Assembly (NCBI GenBank): GCA_903861235.1
Contig: CAIOTP010000126.1
Location: 1 to 9,033, forward strand
Length of the DNA stretch: 9,033 bases
Direction of reading: 5' to 3'
Source of the DNA: an uncultured bacterium
GTDB lineage: Bacteria > Planctomycetota > Phycisphaerae > Phycisphaerales > SM1A02
Made by a program: the position numbers and the translations under genes. Shown here in pieces: positions 1-5,756 of this stretch; the stretch's first letter is position 1; every line of letters begins with the position of its first letter. The notes under the pieces are model-generated. The model had not been told where the DNA came from. It saw nothing but the letters and a program-made list of their open reading frames with translations, and searched no databases.

Positions 1-44
1 CGGTCGATGAAGCTGGCCTTGGGAGCGGCGACGGCGGTGGTCAC
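1..44 (-). CDS. Probable 5' end of a gene leaving the left edge (unidentified)
   Basis: Read on the minus strand, a GTG at 44-42 opens a frame that stays open to the window edge and begins MTTAVAAPKASFID. An AAGGA Shine-Dalgarno-like sequence lies 6 bases upstream of the GTG, which is the main reason to believe this start. The frame begins 36 bp downstream of the DUF1844 stop on the same strand, so the two may be co-transcribed. Only about 14 residues are visible, with no recognisable motif, so no function can be given. It could be a chance open stretch. Confidence 0.45.
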   Translation of the reverse strand, partial: MTTAVAAPKASFID

Positions 45-80
45 GGTCGATCCTTGTCTGGTCTTCGGTTCACCGGGGCA

Positions 81-548
81 TCAGGGCATGACGAGCTTGG
101 ACGCGCCGCCCGCAGGCGGCTCGCCACGAGGCGACGGGGCGGGAGCGCCAGGGCCCTTGCCGGCGGCCATGCGGGCCGCCACGGCCTGGGCGATCTGCAC
201 GAACCGGGAGCGGAGCTCGCCAAGGACCTCGCGAAGATCCTTGGCTTCGTCCTCGGTCAGGTTGCCCTTGGTCTTCTCCTCCAGGACACCGATCAGGTCG
301 ATGGCGAAACGGCTGCCGACCAGGTCCACCATGACGCGGCCCTGCTCGTCGGCGTAGCCGCCCAGGCCTCCCACGGCCTGGCTGGCCAGAAGGCCGACCA
401 GGCTCCGGAAGTCCGCCGGGGGCATCTCGTCGCGGCCGGGGCGGGGGGTCTTCTCCGCCTCCTGCTTCGCCAATCGCTCCTTCTCGGCTTGGGCCTGAGC
501 CTTCCAGTCGCTGTCCACATGGATCTTGGGTGCTTCGGCGTCGCTCAT
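81..548 (-). CDS. DUF1844 domain protein
   Basis: A 155-residue soluble protein with no signal peptide or membrane segment. Residues 1-40 are charged, Lys/Glu/Ala-rich and probably disordered. Residues 45-125 match the DUF1844 family: a helix around FRSLVGLLASQAVGGLGG (47-64), then the characteristic IDLIGVLEEKTKGNLTEDEA stretch and a helix ending in ELRSRFV. The C-terminus is a Pro/Gly/Ala-rich tail. The family is small and uncharacterised and is known from planctomycetes and other bacteria; the role is unknown. The start at 548 is chosen because GGAGG lies 5 bases upstream of the ATG and the domain begins well inside. The frame stays open upstream to 923, but that part lies antisense to the lipoprotein gene and lacks domain similarity. 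It is divergent from the lipoprotein gene and followed on the same strand by the left-edge gene. Confidence 0.85.
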   Translation of the reverse strand: MSDAEAPKIHVDSDWKAQAQAEKERLAKQEAEKTPRPGRDEMPPADFRSLVGLLASQAVGGLGGYADEQGRVMVDLVGSRFAIDLIGVLEEKTKGNLTEDEAKDLREVLGELRSRFVQIAQAVAARMAAGKGPGAPAPSPRGEPPAGGASKLVMP

Positions 549-566
549 GGGGCCTCCAGATCGGCG

Positions 567-572
567 AGTATA
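567..572 (-). promoter_or_regulatory. Candidate -10 element for the DUF1844 gene, possibly shared with the divergent gene
   Basis: The minus strand reads TATACT, a 5/6 match to the sigma-70 -10 consensus. A weak -35 (GCGACC) lies 17 bp upstream. Transcription would begin near 560, giving a short leader that contains the GGAGG ribosome site. On the plus strand the overlapping bases 569-574 read TATAGG and could act as a -10 for the lipoprotein gene with a leader of about 37 bases. This is a visual match only, in a 69-bp divergent spacer. Confidence 0.35.
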
Positions 573-617
573 GGTGGCGGGCCCGCGGCGGTCGCGAGGC
601 TTCCGTACCATTCCGCC

Positions 618-1892
618 ATGCGCCTCCCGGTGCCGCTGGTCCTGGCCTCGTTCCTCTGTGCGGGGTGCCTCGCGGTCGACGAGACCCCCAAGGACAGCCG
701 CGACATCCCGGTGCAGGCGTTCGTGAAGGGCATGACCCCCGAGGATGTGCGTCCGAGCGTGGTGGAGGTTCCGGCCAGCGAGTGCGAGCCGCAGGCCTCG
801 GACGACGATTCGGTGAGCGATCCTGGCGACGGGTCCACGCCGGTGGCCTCGGGAAAGGGCCTGGCTTCCGTGCCTTCCAAGGGCGCCGGTGGCGGGCAGG
901 GTGAGGCGCTGGCCTCGGGACAACGCTGGCCGGTCGACGCCCTCCTGGGGCAGATCAACGGCAAGCCGCTGTATGCGGACGAGTTCCTCGCCTCCCGTGA
1001 GGATCGCATCCGCCAGCTGGTCGCCCAGCCCGACCGCACGACCGCGTACCGGCAGGTGCTGCAGCTGCTCGACGAGGCGTTCGAGCAGTTCGTGAACAAC
1101 CAGCTGGTGATCAGCGAGGCGGAGGGCGCCATTCCCATCGAGGCGAAGGAAGGCCTGCTGGCCTGGATGCGCGAGCTGCAGGAGAAGGAGATCGCCAGTC
1201 GTGGCGGAACGCGGAGCGAGGCCCAGCGCAGCATCGAGGAGGAGTTTCCCGGCACCACGATCGAGGAGTTCATGCAGCGCCAGAAGAACGAGATCCTGGC
1301 CAGCGACCTGATGCGACGGCGCATCAAGCCGCGTGCGATCGTGAGCTGGCGCGACATCGAGCGGCTCTACCTGAAGAACTGGGAGAAGTACAACCCGCCG
1401 CCCACGCTGCGGGTGGGACGCATCGCGCTGCTGAAGACCGACGAGGCCAAGGTGAACCGCGTGAAGGAGCTCTTCGCGCAGGGCAGGACCTTCGCCGACG
1501 TGGCCGCCGATCTGCAGCTGCCCAATCAGGGCCTGTGGAAGGAGCTCAAGCTGGGGGCCAAGGGCATCGACGGCATTCCCGACCTGGTCGACGATCTGAA
1601 GGCCCGTCTGAAGAACCTGAAGGAAGGCGTGGTGGACGGCCCGGTCGAGCAGAAGTCCCAGGTGACCTGGATGACGCTGCTGCCGGGCGAGCAGGCCAAG
1701 CCCACGAGCATCTTCGACAGCCGCCTGCAGCTGAGCCTGCGCCGGCAGCTCGAGGGCGAGCGCTTCGGCATGGAGCAGTACCGATACCTGCAGGGGCTTC
1801 GCTCCCGCTGGATCGCCGAGGACCTGACCGAGATGAAGAAGCGGCTCATCCAGTTCGCCCTGGAGCGTTACTGGCGGCAGCCCGTGCCTTGA
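618..1892 (+). CDS. Putative lipoprotein with SurA/parvulin-like (peptidyl-prolyl isomerase-related) architecture
   Basis: A 424-residue predicted envelope protein. The N-terminus MRLPVPLVLASFLCAGC is a short hydrophobic signal ending in a lipobox-like CAGC, so Cys17 is the likely lipidated residue, although Cys rather than Leu at -3 is atypical. Residues 60-105 are an acidic then Gly/Ser-rich linker. From residue 112, QINGKPLYADEFL resembles the first strand and helix of SurA/PrsA-type chaperones, followed by a long helical region (120-250). Residues about 255-370 (VSWRDIERLYLKNWEKY, then TLRVGRIALL, GRTFADVAADL and LKEGVVDGPVE) follow the order of a parvulin PPIase domain. The catalytic-type His expected in the first parvulin strand is missing, because that position reads VGRIAL. 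The likely role is binding or folding exported proteins, perhaps without isomerase activity. The start at 618 is fixed by the signal sequence; no clear Shine-Dalgarno is present. The frame is open back to 54, but only antisense to DUF1844. Confidence 0.75.
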   Translation: MRLPVPLVLASFLCAGCLAVDETPKDSRDIPVQAFVKGMTPEDVRPSVVEVPASECEPQASDDDSVSDPGDGSTPVASGKGLASVPSKGAGGGQGEALASGQRWPVDALLGQINGKPLYADEFLASREDRIRQLVAQPDRTTAYRQVLQLLDEAFEQFVNNQLVISEAEGAIPIEAKEGLLAWMRELQEKEIASRGGTRSEAQRSIEEEFPGTTIEEFMQRQKNEILASDLMRRRIKPRAIVSWRDIERLYLKNWEKYNPPPTLRVGRIALLKTDEAKVNRVKELFAQGRTFADVAADLQLPNQGLWKELKLGAKGIDGIPDLVDDLKARLKNLKEGVVDGPVEQKSQVTWMTLLPGEQAKPTSIFDSRLQLSLRRQLEGERFGMEQYRYLQGLRSRWIAEDLTEMKKRLIQFALERYWRQPVP

Positions 1893-1898
1893 CCGGCG

Positions 1899-2291
1899 TC
1901 AGCCGTCGTTCGCGGTGAACGCTCGCGGCAGGTGCCGGGTGTCCACGGGTCGACCCTGGTCATCGAGCTCCACGGCCACCACATCGAAGCGGACCGCGCA
2001 GTGGCGGAAGGATCTCCGGGCCAGCAGGATGGAGGCCGCCCGGATCAGGTGCCGCCGCTTGGCCCGGTCCACCCGCAGTTCGGGGGCGTGGCGGCCGCCC
2101 CGGCGGGCCTTGACCTCCGTGATCACCAGGCTGCCGTCGGCCGGGTCCCGCGTGACCAGGTCCACCTCCAGGTGACCGAGCCGCAGGTTGCGAGCCACGG
2201 CGGTGTGGCCCAGGTTCAGAAGCAGCGCCTCCGCCGCGTCTTCCGCGTGGCGGCCGCTCCGCTGGCTTCGCTCGGCGTCGGGGCTGGGCAT
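1899..2291 (-). CDS. yraN: YraN / UPF0102 family endonuclease-like protein
   Basis: A 130-residue protein with the normal length and motif order of the YraN (UPF0102) family, a small PD-(D/E)XK nuclease fold. An N-terminal helix GRHAEDAAEALLLNLGH (13-29) carries the conserved A-E pattern. It is followed by ARNLRLGHLEVDLVTRD (33-49) with Glu42 and Asp44, and VITEVKARRGG (56-66) with Glu59 and Lys61. These are the candidate metal-binding and catalytic residues. The usual family motif is GEIDLI; here it is HLEVDLV, so the Gly before Glu is replaced. The biological role of the family is poorly known, though the fold suggests DNA or RNA cleavage or processing. It converges on the lipoprotein gene with only 6 bp between the two stops. 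It is not next to rnhB, a frequent neighbour elsewhere. No strong Shine-Dalgarno precedes the ATG. Confidence 0.87.
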   Translation of the reverse strand: MPSPDAERSQRSGRHAEDAAEALLLNLGHTAVARNLRLGHLEVDLVTRDPADGSLVITEVKARRGGRHAPELRVDRAKRRHLIRAASILLARRSFRHCAVRFDVVAVELDDQGRPVDTRHLPRAFTANDG

Positions 2292-2293
2292 GG

Positions 2294-2318
2294 CCCCAGT
2301 GTGGGCTCGAGCCTGGGG
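2294..2318. repeat. Inverted repeat with nested palindrome in the yraN/GATase divergent spacer
   Basis: CCCCAG (2294-2299) pairs with CTGGGG (2313-2318) and encloses most of a perfect 10-base palindrome, GGCTCGAGCC (2304-2313). It sits immediately upstream of the yraN start and about 50 bp before the GATase start, a suitable place for an operator. In DNA this GC-rich such a repeat could also arise by chance. Confidence 0.35.
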
Positions 2319-2364
2319 GGCGCGTCCACTTCGTGCCCTTTTTCGCTGCTAATCTTCCCGTCCC

Positions 2365-3108
2365 ATGGCCATCGTCATCTTCGAGCACTCGGCGGACTGC
2401 CCGGCGGACCTCCTGATCGACACCTTCCGAAGCCTGGGGCAGAAGCTCCGCGTGGTGAAGTTGCACGCAGGCCAGCCGCTGCCCGCGGATCTGGACGACA
2501 CCCATGGCGTGGTGAGCCTGGGCGGTCCGCAGACCGTGCACGAGATGAACGCCTCGTGGATGCAGGGCGAGATGGGTCTGCTCCGCGACGCTCACGGCGC
2601 CGGAATTCCCGTGCTGGGGCTCTGCCTGGGTGCGCAACTGCTGGCGGCCGCCTTGGGCGGCGAGACCGGTCGGATGTCCGCCGCCGAGGTGGGCTGGAAG
2701 GACATGCACCTGACCCCGCAGGGCCGCGAGGACGCGATCTTCGCTGGACAGCCCTGGACCGGGCCTCAGTTCTGCTGGCACAGCGACCATGTGTCGAAGC
2801 TGCCCGAGGGCGCCACGCTGCTGGCGAGCAGTGCCGGCTGCAAGGTGCAGGCCTTCAGCGTGGGCCTGCGGAGCTACGGCGTGCAGTATCACCCCGAGTG
2901 GAGCGGTGCCACGGTCAAGCGTGAGCTGGAGCAGGGAGCGGCGCAGGTGAAGGCCGCGGGTGAGAGCCTGGAGACCCAGCTGGCGGCCACGGCCCGGCAC
3001 GCGGCGGCCAGCGAGCGGCTGGCCCGTCGGTTCTTCGAGGCCTGCAGCCTGCTGCTCATGCCGGCCGATCGCCTGAACAAGGGGATCGTGAAGGACCTGC
3101 ATCACTGA
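2365..3108 (+). CDS. Class I glutamine amidotransferase domain protein (GMP synthase GATase-like)
   Basis: A 247-residue cytoplasmic protein with a complete class I glutamine amidotransferase domain that would release ammonia from glutamine. SLGGPQTV (51-58) forms the oxyanion-side loop. GLCLGAQLLAAALGG (85-99) holds the nucleophile elbow with Cys87. WHSDHV (138-143) is the usual WHxD motif, and VQYHPEW supplies His176 and Glu178 of the triad. Residues about 180-247 form an Ala/Glu-rich helical tail. There is no synthetase domain in the protein or beside it, so it matches the stand-alone GATase group often annotated as 'GMP synthase-like'; the acceptor substrate is unknown. The ATG at 2365 is the natural start of the first beta strand (AIVIFEH) but has no Shine-Dalgarno. 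A GCTAAT (2348-2353) could be a -10 giving a very short leader. Confidence 0.88.
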   Translation: MAIVIFEHSADCPADLLIDTFRSLGQKLRVVKLHAGQPLPADLDDTHGVVSLGGPQTVHEMNASWMQGEMGLLRDAHGAGIPVLGLCLGAQLLAAALGGETGRMSAAEVGWKDMHLTPQGREDAIFAGQPWTGPQFCWHSDHVSKLPEGATLLASSAGCKVQAFSVGLRSYGVQYHPEWSGATVKRELEQGAAQVKAAGESLETQLAATARHAAASERLARRFFEACSLLLMPADRLNKGIVKDLHH

Positions 3109-3365
3109 AAGAGCAGGGGGTGGGGTCCTTTTCTTGACGCCCGGGCGGGATCAGACGCAAAAATTCAACATTTTCAGGGGGGGGGTGAGGGTCCCTGTAC
3201 CCCTTTTGCGTTTGGTTCCGTGAGGCCTTGCGTGCAGCCTCGTCGGGACTCCGTGTGGGGTTCCCTCGGGATCTGGGCCGTGCGGCGTCGGTTTCGCCGT
3301 GCTGTCGTGCACCGCTGGGAGCGGTGTCGACGCAACGGGCCCTGTGGGCTCGAAAGGCGCTTCGC
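3109..3365. other. 257-bp non-coding region before the exported-protein gene
   Basis: This is the longest gene-free stretch in the window. It contains a G-rich run just after the GATase stop (GGGGG-T-GGGG, 3116-3125), a TTGACG hexamer (3134-3139) that could be a -35, the palindrome CGCCCGGGCG (3138-3147), and an A+T-rich island around 3159-3174 that is unusual for this GC-rich DNA. It also holds a G9 tract (3177-3185) within an inverted repeat (3151-3215). From about 3216 to 3365 the sequence is an ordinary GC-rich leader. The frame of the downstream gene is open there from 3228, but the translation shows no signal peptide or other protein-like feature. No clean intrinsic terminator for the GATase gene is seen. 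Confidence 0.6.
3151..3215. repeat. Inverted repeat ACGCAAAA...TTTTGCGT enclosing a G9 tract
   Basis: ACGCAAAA at 3155-3162 is the exact reverse complement of TTTTGCGT at 3204-3211. Allowing G-U pairs, the outer stem extends to 12 pairs (3151-3162 with 3204-3215). Inside it, GGGGT (3182-3186) can pair with ACCCC (3199-3203), and CAGGG (3175-3179) with CCCTG (3193-3197) as a competing fold. The loop carries nine consecutive Gs (3177-3185). It could act as an RNA leader structure, an operator, or a poor terminator for the GATase gene. Confidence 0.5.
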
Positions 3366-4322
3366 ATGAGCAAGATGCAGATCAGTGTGGCCTCCCTGAC
3401 GGCCTGTGTGGCCATGTCGGCTTCGGCCGGGGTGTTCGACAGCTACAACCTGGGCAGCATCGACGGCCAGAACGGCTGGACGACGCGCGACAATTTCACC
3501 ACTTCCGTCACCGTGGGCAACTGGGACCAGGGCGTCAAGCAGGTGAACGACGCCAACGGCAACCGGAAGGTCTGGCAGATCTCCAACGCGAAGCAGAGCA
3601 CGACCTACTCTTCGATGCCCTTCAGCTTCACCAGTTCGCAGGTCGCTGGCGAGACGAACGCCGCGCTCTGGAACAACCGTGGGCCCAACGGTTCGTCACC
3701 CTACAGCCCCGCTCAGTATGGCGCCTATTCGGCGACCAATTCCATCTACAGTTCGGTCTCGTTCCGGTCCGCGACCGGCGCGGCCCAGGCCGGCCTCGGC
3801 CTGACCTGGTCGTTCAGCGCGAAGCAGTCGACCGTGCGCATGAGCTACCTGCGCATTCAGGACAACGGGAGCACGGGCTTCGACCTGCTCTACAGCGATC
3901 CTGGTGCCAACGGCGGGTTCGCATCGCCGTCGGTGACGCTGGCGACCGGTCTCTCGTACACCCAGCTGCACACGATCGAGATGGGACTCACCTTCGTCGA
4001 CGGCGTGTCGAACGTGGGTGGAAGCATCTACGGCAACGACATCTTCACCATCCGGCTGAACGGCCAGGCCCTCTACACGGGCACGAGCTGGGAGGCCTAC
4101 TACGACAACTATGAGCGGATCACGACCGGTACGCCCCGCCTGCAGGCCGTGGACTCCGTGCTCTTCCGCGTGAACAACAGCACCTTGGGCGGCACGCCGG
4201 GTCTCACCGGGAACGGCTTCTACTTCGAGGACGTCGTGGTGAACAACTCCGCCATCCCCGCGCCGGGCGCTGCGGCCCTGGTCGCCATGGCCGGCCTGAT
4301 GGCCCGTCGCCGACGCGGCTGA
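3366..4322 (+). CDS. Exported protein with PEP-CTERM-like (PAPG-type) C-terminal sorting tail
   Basis: A 318-residue secreted protein. Residues 1-21 (MSKMQISVASLTACVAMSASA) resemble a short Sec signal with an ASA cleavage site before GVFDSYN. The mature part is rich in Ser, Thr, Gly, Asn and Tyr, has no cysteine, and shows alternating beta-strand patterns such as NDIFTIRLNGQALYTG and NGFYFEDVVVNN, suggesting a lectin/LamG-like beta-sandwich. The C-terminus (297-318) is a tripartite tail: IPAPG, a hydrophobic stretch AAALVAMAGLMA, and the basic end RRRRG. This is the layout of PEP-CTERM sorting signals cut by an exosortase, with PAPG in place of PEP. It is probably displayed on, or released from, the cell surface; the ligand is unknown. 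The ATG at 3366 is chosen for the signal peptide and an AAAGG ribosome site 8 bases upstream. It ends at a strong terminator. Confidence 0.82.
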   Translation: MSKMQISVASLTACVAMSASAGVFDSYNLGSIDGQNGWTTRDNFTTSVTVGNWDQGVKQVNDANGNRKVWQISNAKQSTTYSSMPFSFTSSQVAGETNAALWNNRGPNGSSPYSPAQYGAYSATNSIYSSVSFRSATGAAQAGLGLTWSFSAKQSTVRMSYLRIQDNGSTGFDLLYSDPGANGGFASPSVTLATGLSYTQLHTIEMGLTFVDGVSNVGGSIYGNDIFTIRLNGQALYTGTSWEAYYDNYERITTGTPRLQAVDSVLFRVNNSTLGGTPGLTGNGFYFEDVVVNNSAIPAPGAAALVAMAGLMARRRRG

Positions 4323-4349
4323 TCCCCCGAAATCTCGCATCGAATTCAC

Positions 4350-4384
4350 GCCCCCGGAGCCTCGCGCTCCGGGGGCTTTCTTCT
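4350..4384 (+). terminator. Intrinsic terminator after the exported-protein gene
   Basis: GCCCCCGGAGC (4350-4360) and GCTCCGGGGGC (4366-4376) form a perfect 11-bp stem with the 5-base loop CTCGC, followed by TTTCTTCT. It starts 27 bp after the stop of the exported-protein gene and isolates that gene from the next one, which starts only 13 bases past the T-tract. Confidence 0.9.
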
Positions 4385-4385
4385 G

Positions 4386-4391
4386 TAGATT
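4386..4391 (+). promoter_or_regulatory. Possible -10 element for a leaderless zinc-ribbon gene transcript
   Basis: TAGATT matches 4 of 6 bases of the -10 consensus, and its expected start point falls at about 4398, the GTG start codon itself. The matching -35 position lies inside the terminator hairpin and shows no consensus. The alternative is that this gene is expressed by read-through of the terminator. Confidence 0.25.
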
Positions 4392-4397
4392 GAGATC

Positions 4398-5738
4398 GTG
4401 CTTCACTGCCCGAAGTGCAACTACGCCCTGGGGCCCATGCCCGGCGTGCCCGCAGAACCCCTTCAGCCCTTCACGCAGGATGTGCGCTGCCCGGAGTGCG
4501 AAGGGGTGCTTCCGGCGGGATCGCTGCTGCTGGTGGGTTCCATGCGGGTGGAAGCGCTGGGCAAGGTCGGGCCCTGGCGGCGACTGATGATGGCCCTGAT
4601 TCCGGTCCTCCCCATGCTGTGGCTGCTCCGCGTGGGCCTGCAGGGATTCAAGAGCCTGCAGGGTCAGGCCAGCTCGGCCACCGTGCTGCAGGACCTTGGA
4701 CGCGGGGTCGTGCTGGTGGTGGTCGGCGTGGGGATCTGGACAGCGTGGAAGGCCTGGGGGCGCCGCAAGGGCGAGGACACGCGGCCGCTGGTGAGCTGGG
4801 AGATGCAGTGGCTGGTGTCGCCAGGGCAGGTGGAACTGCATGACCGTTCCGTGACGCGGCGAGGCTGGCATGACGCCGAGGTGACGCCTTCGGCCAAGTC
4901 GATCCTCATTCCTTCGGAACAGGTTCGCGCCATCCGGGTGGTGGTGCCGAAGTCACCGATCCGTTCGGAGGATGGGCGCGCCCGCAGCGGCGTGGAACTG
5001 GTGCTGGAGCTCTGGAGGGACGACTCCCGCGGTGCCCGCCGCGGCCTGACCAGCCAGCGCATCTGCGTGGACGCGGGCAGCGCCGAGGACGAGCCCGGCC
5101 TCGATCCGCGGGCCGCGGTGCAGGCGGATGGCGACCGGCTTGCCGAGCGTGTCTTCCGCCTGCTGACCGGTGAACCCATGGGCGTGCAGGAGCGGCAGGT
5201 GACCCTGCGAGGTCATCCGGAGCCCGCTCCCGTCTGGAACGGGAAGGCGACCTTCTCCGCCTGGTTCTGGATGCTCCTGCTGGTGGTGCTTGGCACGCCG
5301 GCGGTGCTGGTCGTCTCGATGGCGAGCCTGCCGCAGTTGCGGGGGGTCGGTTTGGTGGTGGCCATCGGGGTGCTCGCCGCGATCATGGTCGGCTCGTGCC
5401 TGGCCATCTCGGTTCGGTCCAAGCGAGGTCCGATGCGTCGACAGCTGGCCCGCTGCGTCTGGACTGCGGACACCCGCGGGGTGAAGGTGGTCGAATCCCG
5501 TCAGACTTCGCCCAGGGCTGTGGCTTCGGTGTCGGAACGGCTGTGGGTGGCTTCACAGATCCAGGATGTCCGCGTGTCCATGGAGAAGGGCTTTCCGCGC
5601 GTCACGCTGCTGGGCCTCATGGGTGAGGCGTTGGGGGCCATGTCGCCCGACACGCTGCCCGCGAGCGGGGCCGAGTCCAGTCGACAGGTGCTCATGGACG
5701 CGCTGCGGGGATCGCTTCGAGCCGGCCAGACCGCCTGA
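4398..5738 (+). CDS. Zinc-ribbon membrane protein with four predicted membrane helices, function unknown
   Basis: A 446-residue protein I cannot assign to a named family. Residues 1-34 hold two CxxC pairs (Cys4/Cys7 and Cys31/Cys34), a zinc-ribbon-like module. Hydrophobic segments at about 63-81 and 101-118 form a first membrane pair. A soluble part of roughly 165 residues (about 120-285) rich in Arg, Asp and beta-type segments follows. A second membrane pair lies at about 286-310 and 316-339, then a C-terminal soluble domain of about 105 residues. The two halves, each a helix pair followed by a soluble domain, look similar in layout. The GTG at 4398 is favoured because it keeps Cys4/Cys7; the next Met (14) would lose them. 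There is no Shine-Dalgarno. It starts 13 bp after a terminator T-tract and converges on polX with 18 bp between stops. A membrane sensor or assembly role is possible but unsupported. Confidence 0.7.
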   Translation: MLHCPKCNYALGPMPGVPAEPLQPFTQDVRCPECEGVLPAGSLLLVGSMRVEALGKVGPWRRLMMALIPVLPMLWLLRVGLQGFKSLQGQASSATVLQDLGRGVVLVVVGVGIWTAWKAWGRRKGEDTRPLVSWEMQWLVSPGQVELHDRSVTRRGWHDAEVTPSAKSILIPSEQVRAIRVVVPKSPIRSEDGRARSGVELVLELWRDDSRGARRGLTSQRICVDAGSAEDEPGLDPRAAVQADGDRLAERVFRLLTGEPMGVQERQVTLRGHPEPAPVWNGKATFSAWFWMLLLVVLGTPAVLVVSMASLPQLRGVGLVVAIGVLAAIMVGSCLAISVRSKRGPMRRQLARCVWTADTRGVKVVESRQTSPRAVASVSERLWVASQIQDVRVSMEKGFPRVTLLGLMGEALGAMSPDTLPASGAESSRQVLMDALRGSLRAGQTA

Positions 5739-5756
5739 ACGGCGAACGCCTCAGAC

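Noticed and set aside
54..617. N-terminal extension of the lipoprotein frame
   Set aside because: The extension lies antisense to the DUF1844 gene, and the lipoprotein signal starts exactly at 618.
1960..3105. A 381-codon minus-strand frame opposite the GATase gene and overlapping yraN
   Set aside because: Its translation is low-complexity and partly repeats yraN in another frame. The GATase on the other strand has a full catalytic triad.
3116..3191. G-quadruplex formed by the G runs
   Set aside because: The G runs at 3116-3125 and 3177-3191 are separated by about 50 bases, and the G9 tract plus GGG supplies only three neighbouring runs, so a compact four-run motif is not present.
3228..3365. 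Upstream extension of the exported-protein frame
   Set aside because: It would bury the signal peptide inside the protein; the ATG at 3366 has a ribosome site at the right distance.
3696..4871. A 391-codon minus-strand frame spanning the exported-protein and zinc-ribbon genes
   Set aside because: It crosses the terminator and two genes with clear signal, sorting and zinc-ribbon features; its His/Gly/Arg-rich translation is typical of a shadow frame.
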